Source of the DNA: Cricetomys ansorgei
Taxonomy: Eukaryota; Chordata; Mammalia; Rodentia; Nesomyidae
Assembly (NCBI GenBank): GCA_026225945.1
Contig: JAMJFZ010000107.1
Span: forward strand, 44,382,501-44,446,500
Reading direction: 5' to 3'
Length of the DNA stretch: 64,000 bases
This document shows positions 11,055-21,117 of the stretch, in pieces. The notes beneath the pieces were generated by a model. That model was not told where the DNA came from and did not search any database. It saw only the letters and a program-made list of their open reading frames with translations. A program made the translations under genes and the position numbers. Within the stretch, counting starts at the first letter, position 1. Every line of letters begins with the position of its first letter.

Positions 11055-11232
11055 TGGTCTCAAAGTGTATTTGCAAATTGTTTTCAAAAGCTATTGCATT
11101 GATTTATAATGTTATGAGCAGAATTTGAGTATGCTACTTTCATTCAACTTTATCATAATTGGGATTTTCATTTTAAGTTTTTCTTAATTTAATGGTCATA
11201 AGAACCCATGTCGTGGATCTTTTTGTTTTCTC
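11055..11232 (-). mobile_element. possible L1M fragment, antisense
   Basis: CAAATTGTTTTCAAAAGCTATTGCA, followed by an AT-rich stretch, resembles the reversed L1M ORF2 3' region (CAAATTGTTTTCCAAAGTGGTTG). It may be a continuation of the 10390-10640 fragment split by later insertions. Confidence 0.35.
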
Positions 11233-11237
11233 ATCTT

Positions 11238-11272
11238 TAGTAAAAAAAACAAAAAACAAAAAACAAAAAGCA
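11238..11272. repeat. A-rich (CA5-6)n tract
   Basis: Runs of A interrupted by single C residues. Confidence 0.8.
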
Positions 11273-12214
11273 TTTACTCATATCTCTTAGTTGTTTGTCT
11301 CTTGTACGAGATGCCTGTTGGCATTCTTTCTTTGCTAACCTATTAGAGTCTCATTGCTTCCCTCATTAATTTGTATGAGCTTGAGGAAGAGTTTCCTGAC
11401 TTCCACTAGAAGAAGCAGCCATAAGAATCTCTAGCTTGCTGAGCACAGATGCACATAAATCATGCAAGTATTATGTGATTCATTAAAGCAGATAGGGAAC
11501 TCAGGCTTCTAATAATTATGAATGCCACCTTTTAAAGTGGGAATATCTGCATTAGTGACGTAAATAATACCACTAGCTCTTTTATGACTCTCTAAATCTA
11601 TAAGCTGAACTACTGCATGGAAAATATGTCTTCTTCATGTAATGAAAATATTTGCTTATGTAGTCTTAAATTTCTCATTTGCGTGTGACTCATGAAAGTA
11701 GACAAGCCATTCAGCTCTGCTCCTAAATAAAAGAACCCCGTCGCAATAATCTTTTTTCCCCAAGATGAAAAATGTTGACAAGCTCAAGTCTCTCTTACTC
11801 TGGTTGCAAAAATTAAAGAGGGTGGGGCTGTGATAAAATAATAAAAAGGAAATCTGCCGCCAAGCACAGGCTGGAATCCAGGCTGAAGGAAAGAACAGCT
11901 GAGGCAGACGGGAGCCAGAAGTGCTTTCTTTACTTGTTTATAATCCCAAGGAAAGTTACAGGTACATCTAGGGGTAATATTTAGAAGACACTAACTCAGG
12001 GCAATTTCCTCTCTGATATCAGGTTCTCTTCCAGCTTTCCACCTATGGTTGAGCCCCGAGTCCTCTTGGTCCAAGGATTACATAACAAGTCTACTTAGAA
12101 CAAAGATTTTAGTCAATTTGACCCACGAAGCTGAATTCTTGGGACATGAAGCAACACAGCGCTTTTAAAGCCATGCTTTGGTGAAATATTGGTTTAAATT
12201 TGGTCTAAATATCT
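11273..12214. other. unique non-coding stretch
   Basis: No recognisable repeat. The part at 11820-11960 is less AT-rich and lacks simple repeats, but there is no exon signature. Confidence 0.4.
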
Positions 12215-12308
12215 TGTCTTTCTTTTTCTTTCTCCCTCCCTCCCTTTCTCCCTCCTTCTTTCCTTTCCTTCCTTTCTCCTCCCCACCTCCTCGCCGCTTC
12301 TCCCCCAC
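12215..12308. repeat. polypyrimidine (CT-rich) tract
   Basis: Almost pure C/T over about 90 bases (TTTC, CCCT and CCTT variants). It abuts the T-rich start of an antisense B1, so it probably derives from the A-rich tail of that SINE. Antisense open frames across it encode only Lys/Arg/Glu/Gly-rich strings. Confidence 0.85.
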
Positions 12309-12317
12309 CTCTTCTTG

Positions 12318-12464
12318 TTTTCTTTGAGACAAGGTTTCTCTGTTGTAACTCTGGCTGTCCTGGAACTCACTCTGTAGACCAGGCTGACCTTGAACTCGCA
12401 GAGATCTTCCTGCCTCTGCCTCCTGAGTGCTGGGATTAAAGACTCGTGCCACCCCTGCCCAGCT
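12318..12464 (-). mobile_element. B1 SINE, antisense, well preserved
   Basis: GAGACAAGGTTTCTCTGTTG, CTGGCTGTCCTGGAACTCAC, TCTGTAGACCAGGCTGACC, CTGCCTCTGCCTCCTGAGTG and CTGGGATTAAAGACTCGTGCC reproduce the full reversed B1. One of the best-preserved SINEs in the window. The TGTCCTGGAACTCACTCTGTAGACC segment is of murine rather than hamster type, as far as I remember. Confidence 0.95.
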
Positions 12465-12485
12465 TTGTTTTTTTTTTTGTTATAC

Positions 12486-12625
12486 TTTTGAAGCAGCATC
12501 TTTGTTGCCTCATGAACTTACTATATGGCCCAGGCTGCCCTCAAAGCTACAGCAATCTTCCAGCTGGAGCCACCCAGTTGCTGAGGTCTCCCAGGTGTAG
12601 GGATTCTAGAGCTGCATTACAGCCC
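12486..12625 (-). mobile_element. B1F/PB1-like SINE, antisense
   Basis: TTTTGAAGCAGCATCTTTGTTG, ATGGCCCAGGCTGCCCTCAAAG and CAGCAATCTTCC follow a reversed proto-B1. It sits directly beside the younger B1 at 12318-12464 in the same orientation. Confidence 0.65.
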
Positions 12626-12727
12626 TTGGCTTCTAAATCTCTCCCACTTGCAATAATGTAAGATTTTGATTAATTGCTACATGCAAAGTGTAGTTGGAAG
12701 TCAGGGTTTGGAAACAGTCATACAGAA

Positions 12728-12766
12728 AGGAAGGAGGAAGGAGGCAGGCAGGCAGGCAGGCAGGCT
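12728..12766. repeat. (GGAA)n/(GGCA)n microsatellite
   Basis: GGAAGGA units followed by about six GGCA units. Confidence 0.9.
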
Positions 12767-13194
12767 GGCTGTTGGCTTAAGGCATTGAGAAGTAAAATGA
12801 GGAGAGGTAGGGAAATAATGGAGGGGGCCCAGCTGATGGCTATCTTAAGAATCCTGTGGAAGAAATAGTGCCATGGCAACTGAAGAAATACGGGCACAGG
12901 CACCGCCTCTTGCCCCACGAGGCAGAGGACCGTGAAAGGCCTCAATAGGTTTCCCCTGCCTCATCTGGAGAGGCATAAAGGGGCTGTGAGAGAGCTTAGG
13001 GAGAGGAACAGGGGCCACAGCATGGTGAGATTTTGGTTTCCAAACACCATGTTTAGACGGATGGAATCTAATAACACAAACCAGCTTGACCAGGTGACTA
13101 GATAAGTCTCATTTGTCTCAGTATTCTCAATCTAGAAAGCAGATGGAAATACTGAGCCGCGACAGGGAACCTCATCTCTCTCTGGCAGCTTCTA
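12767..13194. other. unique, relatively GC-rich stretch
   Basis: No repeat or gene recognised. Confidence 0.4.
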
Positions 13195-13392
13195 GCTGTT
13201 AGCTTAGAGCACAGGCTGCCTGATTCGCATCCTGGATCTGCCACTCATTAGCTGCCTGACCTCGGTTGAGTTATTCATTTTCCCCATGTCTAAAATAATG
13301 GTAGGGTTATTATGACAGTTTAAGGTAATTTTTATAGGACGCTTGAAAAGGCGCCTGCACACATTAACCCCTAATAGTCTCATTAATGCGGG
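13195..13392 (+). mobile_element. MIR SINE
   Basis: TTAGAGCACAGGCTGCCTGATTCGCATCCTGGATCTGCCACTCATTAGCTGCCTGACCTCGGTTGAGTTATT (over 13199-13275) follows the MIR tRNA-like head and core nearly base for base. It continues with CCCCATGTCTAAAATAATGGTAG and the 3' CTTGAAAAGGCGCCTGCACA. Confidence 0.9.
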
Positions 13393-13992
13393 ATGTCAGT
13401 GGGGAGGAACAGGGCACACACTTGAAGAGGCTCCTCACCTAAAGAGACAACTCCTGCTGGAAGGAAGTGAGAGCATTTGCTGTAATTAGGTATAGCCCAC
13501 TGCCCAGTGGCAGAGCAGATGCCTTGCAGGAAAATGAGCCAGTCTTGTTCACCTTGCACACCTGAGCACAGATCTTGTGAGTGTGTGACCTCTGTACAAA
13601 AACTAGGCCGGAGGAGCCCCCTTCCCCATCCTCGGAGCCCTTCTCCCCATTGTCTCCTGACTTCTCAACCAAGCTTTTGCAAAGAGTTCTGGGAGGGGTC
13701 TCCGTATTCTCCTTCTCCCTCCTGATTCTTTGTCTCTAACTTCTCAACACTGCACTGGTATCTGCCCCCAGGACCGCCTGTGTCTAAGTGTCTAATGAAC
13801 AATCCAACAGGACAATTCTCTAAACAGCATGTGCCTTCCTGCTTTGCCAACTCTTCTTTTGTTTTTAGATTCTGTGACATCCTTGTTTTTCTCTTTCTGA
13901 GTCTCTGAAGTGCTGCTGTCTTCGTGGCCCCATGATTGTTAAGTGTTTTCTCTGGCACAAGGGCATCTTGGCAGTCAGGAGCCAAGGTGTAA
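13393..13992. other. unique non-coding stretch
   Basis: Overlapping short frames on both strands at 13439-13985 are not supported by any coding feature. No repeat recognised. Confidence 0.4.
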
Positions 13993-14290
13993 GTGTTACA
14001 GCTCTGAAGTGGGAGTGGGGATCCCCAATTGTTATAGCTCCAAGGAGAAGGCTATCCCCAACCAAAGTGTTACAGTTCCAAGTAGACCGGATCCAAGCAT
14101 TACAGCGCCAGGAGCAGAAATAGCCCCAGTTGAAGTGTTACAGCTCAGGGATTGGTGGGATTTGGAGCTCAGGGATTGGTGGGATTTGGAGCTCAGGGAT
14201 TGGTGGGATTTGGAGCTCAGGGATTGGTGAGATTTGGAGCTCAGGGATTGATGGGTTTCAGGCTAGTTTTCAGGCTCAGTGATTGGTGAG
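13993..14290. repeat. composite minisatellite (about 35-bp then 24-bp units)
   Basis: Four diverged units of 32-38 bp start at 13993, 14031, 14067 and 14099. Each opens with a variant of GTGTTACAGCTCC. A fifth GTGTTACA at 14135 leads straight into a second array with a 24-bp unit, GCTCAGGGATTGGTGGGATTTGGA, starting at 14143, 14167, 14191, 14215 and 14239. The first three 24-bp copies are identical, the fourth has one change, and the fifth and a trailing piece near 14275 are more diverged. Because 24 is a multiple of three, the array makes a chance open frame with an eight-residue repeat (LRDWWDLE). Confidence 0.9.
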
Positions 14291-15014
14291 TTTTTCAAAA
14301 CCTCGAAGTGAGCTCCAACTTTTTACCCTACAATGCTTGCCTTTTTGTTTTTGTTTTTCTTTGCTCCAATTTATGATGTCACCTGCTACTTGTGAAAGCA
14401 AACATACTGGAGTCTTGAATTCACATTATTTTAATACATTTAATTGAGTATTCAACGATATGTTTCATTGTCTGACATTTTGGGGTGTTCTCACAGATAG
14501 CATATCCCAAGCGGAGATCACCTTCATTTTCATTCTCCTCCTAAGATGCTACAATTGTTTTGCAAAGTACCTCGAGTCAGAACCTGGTGAGTTACCCAGA
14601 ATACTTAGAAACCTTCCAGCCATCAAGAGTAGTGAGTTTTCTCTTTCAGTATCATTCCTCTCCATCTTCTTCTCTGTAGACCCCCTGCATCTCTCTTTTA
14701 AGTCCTCATTGGTCCCTGGCAAGGTCGCTGCAAAACTTTGTCACTCCAGTCCTGAGGCAAGCTATTCTCCATTTTTGTCAGAGAGGTCTTTCCACAATGT
14801 AAATCTGAGACACAAAGCTCGATATTTAGCTGAATTGATGGATCTCTACTCCTTACACGGAAGGATTTTAGGTTGCAGAAAGAGCTTATTTTGCAAAGTT
14901 CTTGAGGCCAGTATCTAGCATTTTAATTCTTACCCCGTTCCTCATGAGTCTATCACAGCGTCTCTATCTTGCTGCTGTTCTATGACAAGACTTAAATTGG
15001 GAGACACGACGCAC
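14291..15014. other. unique non-coding stretch
   Basis: Contains a 152-codon open frame at 14460-14918 with no recognisable domain; I regard it as a chance frame. No repeat recognised. Confidence 0.35.
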
Positions 15015-15300
15015 TTCAAAGAGGGAGCACATTGCAGACCAGAGTACGGATACCACCCAAGTCTAACTTGGCGAACCAGTGAGTTTTATTGGGATACTTA
15101 GAAGAATACGGGTGAAAATGACTTAAACGTAGCTGTATCATCAGAGCCCACCCTAGCATGGGTGACAGCTCACCCATGGGGACCTGAAGCACACTGCGCA
15201 GGCAGCTCAACAGGTTGGAGAATGTCTTTTCCAGGTAGCTCAATTGGTTTGAGCCTTTTCCAAGCAGCTCATCTAGTTACAGCTTGGATCATACGAGAGT
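15015..15300. repeat. rodent medium-reiterated repeat, copy A
   Basis: The segment shares a series of blocks with 47850-48110: CAAGTCTAACTTGGCGAACC, GGGATACTTAGAAG, GCTCAACAGGTTGGAGAATGTC, and TTTGAGCCTTTTCCAAGCAGCTC. I remember this as a dispersed rodent repeat but cannot name the family with confidence. Its orientation relative to the consensus is uncertain. Confidence 0.6.
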
Positions 15301-15509
15301 GGCTTTCCCAGTTTTTATTGTTTATTCTTGGGAGGGAGGGGCATCGTGAATCCAGTCAGTTTCAGGGACTCCTTGAAGCTATTTTGAGTTGTTTACTGTC
15401 TAGCTTAAGGAGCTTCCCGGCAGGAACCACTGAGAATACAGATACACTAGAGCTTTTCACAAATGTCTATGTTTATGTGTCGCCTTTTTTTGTGCATGTG
15501 ATTCTATTT

Positions 15510-15807
15510 CCTTAGAATGCCTTTCCCATGCTAATCCCTAAGTGTTTTTCACAATTCAGGTTAGTGTCATTTTAGGGAGGTATTTTGAACTTTCTTATGT
15601 GTAACACCGGCCTGTCCCCCATCACACACATTATTTAATTACTCAGTGTTAACACGAAACATGAAACTCAAAACTATACTTTTTGGCCTGCTTCTCTGTC
15701 TTCCCTACCATACTGTAATGCCCTGGAGGCAGAGGTTCTTCACTGCTTCATCGGTGCCTGGAAAATGAGACGGAACTAGTGTTTGTTGAATAAATAAATG
15801 AATGAAA
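15510..15807 (+). mobile_element. L2 LINE 3' end
   Basis: The end GTTTGTTGAATAAATAAATGAATGAA, preceded by TACTGTAATGCCCTGGAGGCAGAGG and GCCTGGAAAATGAGA, is the standard 3' terminus of L2 (stop of gene-poor tail, then TGAATGAATGAA). Upstream, AGAATGCCTTTCCCATGC fits the L2 coding end. Heavily decayed. Confidence 0.65.
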
Positions 15808-16680
15808 AAATTTACTGCAGATGAATACGTCTGTGAAGAACCCAGTTTCATAACAGAAAACTACTGAGCCTCCTCTTTTCAAGACCATGGGTGATCTTCA
15901 AGACTGTGGGTGCTCGGAAAGCAGTATGACTAGATACAGATGCTTTTAGTTTCTATATATCCTTTTCATCTGTAACTTTTTATGTTTCCTGTTCGGTCTT
16001 TTTTCTTCTGAGCAAAACTTTCCTTCAATATTCCAGTGCATTCAGTCTTTACAGTTAAACACTCTTTAGAGACAAGCTGTGTTTCTTCTGATAGTAGTAA
16101 GCGCATGATATACAATCACCTTGTGTGAGTTATAGACAGTAAAAATTGGATTTTCATGGACAAAGTGTTACTCATTGTGGAATCAGTCATGATTGCACAA
16201 GTGAATCTTTGCGTTTTTGACGAGTAGGATATAGTCTCGGCATGTTGAGGAGTGTCCTGTGCATCTATTGTTTGAGAGAGACACTTGGCTGCTCTGTGGC
16301 CTTTTTGTCTCTCCTCAGATGTCAGATATACAGCATCACTTCACCAACGCAGGCTGACACTTCTCCCTCTTGACTTTTACACCGATTGGCCATGAAACAA
16401 ACTGCTCTTTTCTCCTCTCAGTAGACCTCCTCTTGATGGTGCCACAGAAAAGCCAAAACTTGGGTGGGTGAGAACTTCTTAGTGGTTTTAGAAGCTTTCT
16501 TAGTTTCTGTCAGGGGAATCACATGACAGGAGATTTGGTGCTCTCAAAATCTGTTTCTTAGCTTTTCTTTTAGGTGGGGATCTCTAGCTGCCTTCTGAGG
16601 CTACAGGAATGAAAGTAAATTTCCTCACTCAGATTTCCTCTGGATCAGGTTTGCAAGCTGAGTAACTCACCTTTTTCATG
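15808..16680. other. unique non-coding stretch
   Basis: Nothing recognised. Confidence 0.4.
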
Positions 16681-16712
16681 AAAACAAACAAACAAACAAA
16701 CAACCCCCCCTT
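16681..16712. repeat. (AAAC)n microsatellite
   Basis: Six or so CAAA units followed by a C-run. Confidence 0.85.
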
Positions 16713-16937
16713 CACACAAAACACAAGACTTTTTTTGTGCCATAAATTGGAAACTAAGCCATCAAATATGGTTAGGTTCTATTTCTCATTTCATGTAGGA
16801 AAAAATATATTTTTAGGTTGAATCAACCTAAACAGCAAGTATTGCCTAATTTCCAAGACCAAGTTGAAATGTTTTAGTTGTCAGGGATTGAGGATGCTGC
16901 CAGCATTCAGAATAGGTAAGGCTCCAGCATTTTGTAT

Positions 16938-17248
16938 TCCATGATATTGACATATAATATATATATACACATATTTATATGTATATATATGTGTGTGTGT
17001 GTTTCACATTGTTATAGGATACATGCTACAGAATTAACATATATGAATACAAATATAATGTGTTATATGTTATAATCTTTTCTGTAGTCTATGATATTGA
17101 TATTGATATATAATATATATATACACACACATATTTATATGTATATATATGTGTGTGTGTGTTTCACAATGTTATAGGATATATGCTACAGAATTAACAT
17201 ATATGAATACGAATATGATGTATTATATATAATAACCTTTTCTATCTC
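16938..17248. repeat. tandem duplication, two copies of about 150 bp
   Basis: Copy 1 runs 16938-17087 and copy 2 runs 17088-17248. Both contain, in order, ATGATATTGA, a TA/CA/TATG tract, a TGTGTGTGTGTTTCACA segment, GTTATAGGATA, GCTACAGAATTAACATATATGAATAC and an AT-rich end with CTTTTCT. Differences are a few point changes and a short insertion at the start of copy 2 (GATATT repeated). The high identity implies a recent duplication. Confidence 0.9.
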
Positions 17249-17260
17249 AAGAAAATCTTT

Positions 17261-17294
17261 TACATTTGATCTTAGCCAAAAGGCCAGAAGCAAT
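17261..17294 (-). pseudogene. U2 snRNA 5'-end fragment, antisense
   Basis: The stretch matches the reverse complement of the first 35 nt or so of spliceosomal U2 snRNA. TTGATCTTAGCCAAAAGGCC is intact on the + strand and flanked by bases agreeing with the conserved 5' end (GCTTCTCGGCC on the RNA strand), apart from two substitutions and one missing G. It includes the U2 5' end and stem I but not the branch-point pairing region or the Sm site, so it cannot be functional. The fragment begins immediately after the tandem duplication. Confidence 0.75.
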
Positions 17295-17939
17295 CCCAAT
17301 AAAGTATTTTATATGTTTATTTTTTTCTTTTTTCTTAAACTTTTTTTACTTTAGAATTTTAACAATATGTATTTTTCTTTTAGTATTTACAGCTTGGCAT
17401 GCCATTACATGCTTGATTTATTTTCCAGGTGATATAACTGTAACATTAAATGTATTTCCATTTATTTTCATTATAAACGTTTTTGAACTTGTCTCTAGCT
17501 TTAAAAATTCTCCCTCATCTTCTATAACTCTTGCTCATTTAATCAACATTAATTGAGTTTTGTTTGATAATTAAATTTTTTATTTTTTGTTAGTCTACTG
17601 ATTATCATTTAATGAAAATTAATTAACTTACTACGTATAATAAATTAATCTCTTTGTAAGACAATACCAAGATTAGAGAAAAATTTAATTCAGATCATCC
17701 CATGATAAATTTTGTGTCATTTTATTAAAATTTTACCTAATTTTAAAAGCTTACAAATTTGGAACAGTTCTATAGACACAATATTTCTTTACGTTTATTT
17801 ATGTACTTTGCAATTTTTGCAATGAATTTTAATCAACAAATCTTTGATTCATTCTTTTAGTGTTATTTGTACTTTTCTTAAATTACTGTTGTCTTTTTCA
17901 CATAAATTTGTGGTAGCTTCTCCTTAGAAATCTGAAAAT
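17295..17939. other. AT-rich stretch
   Basis: Very AT-rich sequence. The 96-codon open frame at 17266-17556 starts inside the U2 fragment and encodes Phe/Ile-rich residues expected from AT-rich DNA. Part of this could be decayed L1 sequence, but I cannot show it. Confidence 0.4.
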
Positions 17940-19139
17940 ATTGCCATTGCTGTTGGTTGCCTTCCAGAACTTGGGGAGAAGACTCTATTACTGAAAACAT
18001 CATATATTTTGCTCACAGGGCTTAGAGAAATCAAGTTGTTACTGATCTGGAAGCCTCCTCCCTGAGGGCTAGCTCTCATTGTATCAGAAGGTGCTATACA
18101 AGCTGCCAGGGGAAGGCAGTTAGTAGTCCTACCCATCGGTAAATCCTGTGAAATACAGTAATGTATGGCCTGCAAGAGAGCGCCAATGGAGCAGTGGCCC
18201 TAATAATCTTAGGAGTAACCCACAGCTAGCTGTCTGGTGGACTTAAGGCCCAGTCAATTGAAGGAAATATATGCCTGGTACTGTAAACCTAGTCAAAAAT
18301 TCATGAGTGGAGAGGTCATAGACTCTAAAGGAGAACCCGTTGCTACCTTTTGTTAAATTGATATAGTATTTAACTTCCTTCTAAGTAGTTATCCTAATCA
18401 TCCAAATTGATAGATAAGGGGGTAACTTATAAGAGGGCAGTTCTCACCTCACGTCAAATGCGCTTCTCTTTTTGCCACAGATGAAGATGGTTACAGAGAA
18501 TCACAACTGGTCAGAGTACATAAAAGAAGTGACTTCGGAGGGCTCAGCCCCCCATGGGACGTCTCCAACATAATCCCCACACGCAACACTCAGGGAGCAC
18601 CGTGGAAGAAAGTGCGAACGGTTGTAAGAGCCAGAGGACCAAAGGACTGCTTTGTGATGGACTGCTTTTGCTTTTCAACGTGACAGGAATTTTTACTCGG
18701 GAACTCTCAACAATATGGTTTCCTGCACAAGGTTTGCATAAAACCGCACCAGTCAATATTCCAACATGGCCAGAGGAGAAGCTCACGAGGTCCCACTCCT
18801 AACAAGAGCAATTTTTAAATTTTAGTTTTAATTCTATTTTTAATTTTTATTAGTTATTATTTATCAGTGCTGAGGGAGAATCTGTTTTCTTCTGAGACAA
18901 GACCCCTTGTTGGTCACCCAAGGATAGTAGCCAGTCCTAAGGCCACGTCCTTTCAGGCAACATTAATTGAACTCAATAGGTTATATGTGAGTGTGTGTGA
19001 ATGTATGTATATGGAAATTATAAAAAAGTTATGAATCCTGGGGGATTTGTAGTAGGAGTGGTGGTGGAGGCACAGGAGGAACTGGAGTGGTGTAAATCAT
19101 ATAAATACAGAGTATTCATTACGCAATTCTAAAAATATG
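17940..19139 (+). mobile_element. Lx-type rodent L1, 3' UTR
   Basis: Landmarks of the rodent Lx L1 3' untranslated region occur in order: TGTTGGTTGCCTTCCAGAAC, GAAGCCTCCTCCCTGAGG, AAGGCCCAGTCAATTGAAGG, TGTAAACCTAGTCAAAAATT, TCTCACCTCACGTCAAATG, CCATGGGACGTCTCCAACAT, ATTCCAACATGGCCAGAGGA, TGGTCACCCAAGGATAGT and finally GGAACTGGAGTGGTGTAAAT before a short A-rich end. No ORF2 coding sequence precedes it, so the insertion is 5' truncated, as most L1 copies are. Confidence 0.75.
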
Positions 19140-19480
19140 ATTCGTGATTAAGAAAAATCTGAAAATATTTTCATCGACGTTATTTCAAACAATACAGTTA
19201 TTAATATAAAACTCAAATATGGTATAGCATGCACCTTAAACAGATATTCAACCAAATAAATTTTATGCATGTAAATACACGTATATAAAGAAATATGCAC
19301 TCCTTTAACCACCACCTACATTGAAGTGTAAAAATGTCAAACACCCCTTCAGACTTCATTTTTCTCCCAGTTAAGTTCTCCCAGAGGTATTGTTTTGACC
19401 TCTGTCTCTATAGATTAGTTTATGACCTTCAGAGTACTGAAATCTTAACCTATGCACAGTGTTTTTAGTACTTAATGTCT
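19140..19480. other. AT-rich unique stretch
   Basis: Nothing recognised. Confidence 0.4.
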
Positions 19481-19776
19481 GTGGCTTTGGTTAACTGTAG
19501 TCAACTGTGTTTTAAAATATAAAACAGTAGAACATAATGTTTTGAGAGGGAGGGAGGGAGGAACTGTGAGACACACATCATATTCACTTAGCTTTTTACT
19601 ACAGTGTACAGTTGTAATTGTTCTATGAGTTATATTTGTAAATCACATATTGCCCCTTCATTTATAAATTCAAGTTTAATATAGGAAAAAAATGTTTTGG
19701 TATTCCCGTTCCTGGCATCTGGTGGAATGTCCTGGAACTTACCCCTGAGGGTAAGGGAGGACTGCTACAGCCTCTT
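19481..19776 (+). mobile_element. Tigger/MER2-like DNA transposon
   Basis: Runs from TGGCTTTGGTTAACTGTAGTC, through TTTTTACTACAGTGTACAGTTGTAATTGTTCTAT, to CATCTGGTGGAATGTCCTGGAACTTACCCCTGAGGGTAAGGGAGGACTGCT, the decayed 3' terminus. In the family this reads CATCCACTGGGGGTCTTGGAACGTATCCCCCGCGGATAAGGGGGGACTACTG. No transposase frame remains. A GAGG-rich patch interrupts it near 19545. Confidence 0.6.
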
Positions 19777-19849
19777 TCGTAAGATAGGAGTTCTGTAAGG
19801 TTCGTTCTTGTGCGACACGTGGCCGTAAGTCAGTCTGTTTCATTGTTCT

Positions 19850-20540
19850 GCAGTATTGCATCGTATGAATCTTCCATAATTTATTTCTATGTTGTTTATA
19901 GATTTAAGATTGCTCATAGTTTTGGGGGCTTTATGAATAAAGCTTCTAAGACCGTCCTTGTGTTTATCTTTTAGAGAACATAAGCTTTGCGTTCTGCTGG
20001 GTATATCGGTAGGCGTGAAATTACTGTTTCACAGGAGACATATATAGATGTTTAGTTATAGTAGATGCAGCCAAACAACATTCCAAATTTGTTACAGGAA
20101 TTTATATCCGTAGCTGCAATAAACAAGAGTTTAGACTGTTTCCACTCTTGCCAAAACTTGGCGCTGTCTGCTTTGTTCGGCTTGGCCCATCTGATAGGGA
20201 TGCAGCAGAACTCTGTGCAACATTGATTTGTATTCCGCCTAAGGGCTCTTGAACAGCTTCATGTATTCTTACCGATTATTTGGGTATTCTCTTCTGTAAG
20301 CTTCCCATTCACAAACTTTTCTCATTTTCAACTGGGCTATTTTTATTTCTAGCTCATAGACTCGCAAATAATTAATTCGTTAATAAAACTTTTTTGAGGG
20401 AGATAATACAATTCTAATTTGAAGTATTTCTCTCTTTGCATACTGATTATTTGAAAGTATTGAATTCTGGCTTTCATTTATCTCCTGATGTGAAGTTAGT
20501 TGTAGGTTTTATTATCAATGTTGTTCTTGTATTGATGGTC
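19850..20540 (-). mobile_element. ancient L1M fragment, antisense (ORF2 3' region)
   Basis: On this strand the order GTATTGCATCGTATGAATC, TTTATGAATAAAGCTTCTAAG, GTTCTGCTGGGTATATCGGTAGG, AGCCAAACAACATTCCAAATTTG, GTTTCCACTCTTGCCAAAACTTGGC and CTCTTGAACAGCTTCATG matches the reverse complement of the L1M ORF2 C-terminal coding region. No long frame survives. The left flank is the Tigger-like element. Confidence 0.7.
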
Positions 20541-20542
20541 AG

Positions 20543-20645
20543 GGTTCATTCCCCCCCTGCTGCCGCCGCGCCCCCCCCCAATTAAATACAGGAGTTCCTT
20601 CATTGTAGGCAGGCGCTCTCTCCCTGAGCTACACTTCCAGTCATG
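20543..20645 (-). mobile_element. ID/B4 SINE, antisense, with C-rich insert
   Basis: GTTCCTTCATTGTAGGCAGGCGCTCTCTCCCTGAGCTACACTTCCAG is the reversed ID core. It is preceded by an unusually C-rich stretch (20551-20579) with CCGCCGCG in an otherwise AT-rich setting, probably a mutated SINE tail. Confidence 0.65.
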
Positions 20646-21117
20646 TCATTCTGTCTTTAAGGTCATCTTTTATTTTTATTATTATTGATGCTTCATGGGG
20701 TCTAAGGGGAGCTTCTCTTTAATTGATTTTGGTAGGAAAAACACTATCTCTTTTTTAATCAAAGATTTCTTTGCTAATTTTCTTAAGCAGCAGTGTCTTC
20801 TATTCTTTTTGTTGTTGTTGTTTGTTCATCTCTAGGTTTGTTGAGACTTTTTGATTCTATCTTTCCTTTGCTTAAACTTATTTTCTGATCTTGTGTCTCT
20901 GTAAATTATTCTTTCATATTCCTACTAATCCGTAATACATAGTTTTCATCCCTTGGCCTATTGATTTCAATATATTTAGGGCTGTGTGTTCTTTAATCTG
21001 TCCTTGGACAAATTCAGTGTGCAAACTTTTTCCAATTTGCTCTACGCTTTTAACATTTTATTTATATTTCTAATACATGCCTCTGGAAATTTCAGTCTGT
21101 TGCTTTTCTGTTTCCTC
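20646..21117. other. T-rich stretch, possible further L1M
   Basis: T-rich DNA consistent with reversed decayed L1, but no landmark is strong enough to define it. Confidence 0.3.

Noticed and set aside
13943..14230. open frame with a repeated LRDWWDLE peptide
   Set aside because: The repeat is the translation of a 24-bp minisatellite; a multiple of three keeps the frame open without any coding role.
14460..14918. 152-codon open frame
   Set aside because: No recognisable domain or signal. I see nothing beyond a chance frame.
17261..17294. functional U2 snRNA gene
   Set aside because: Only the first 35 nt or so are present, with changes. The Sm site and 3' stem-loops and a snRNA promoter element are missing.
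17940..19139. coding L1 with ORF2
   Set aside because: Only the 3' UTR landmarks are present; no reverse-transcriptase frame upstream.
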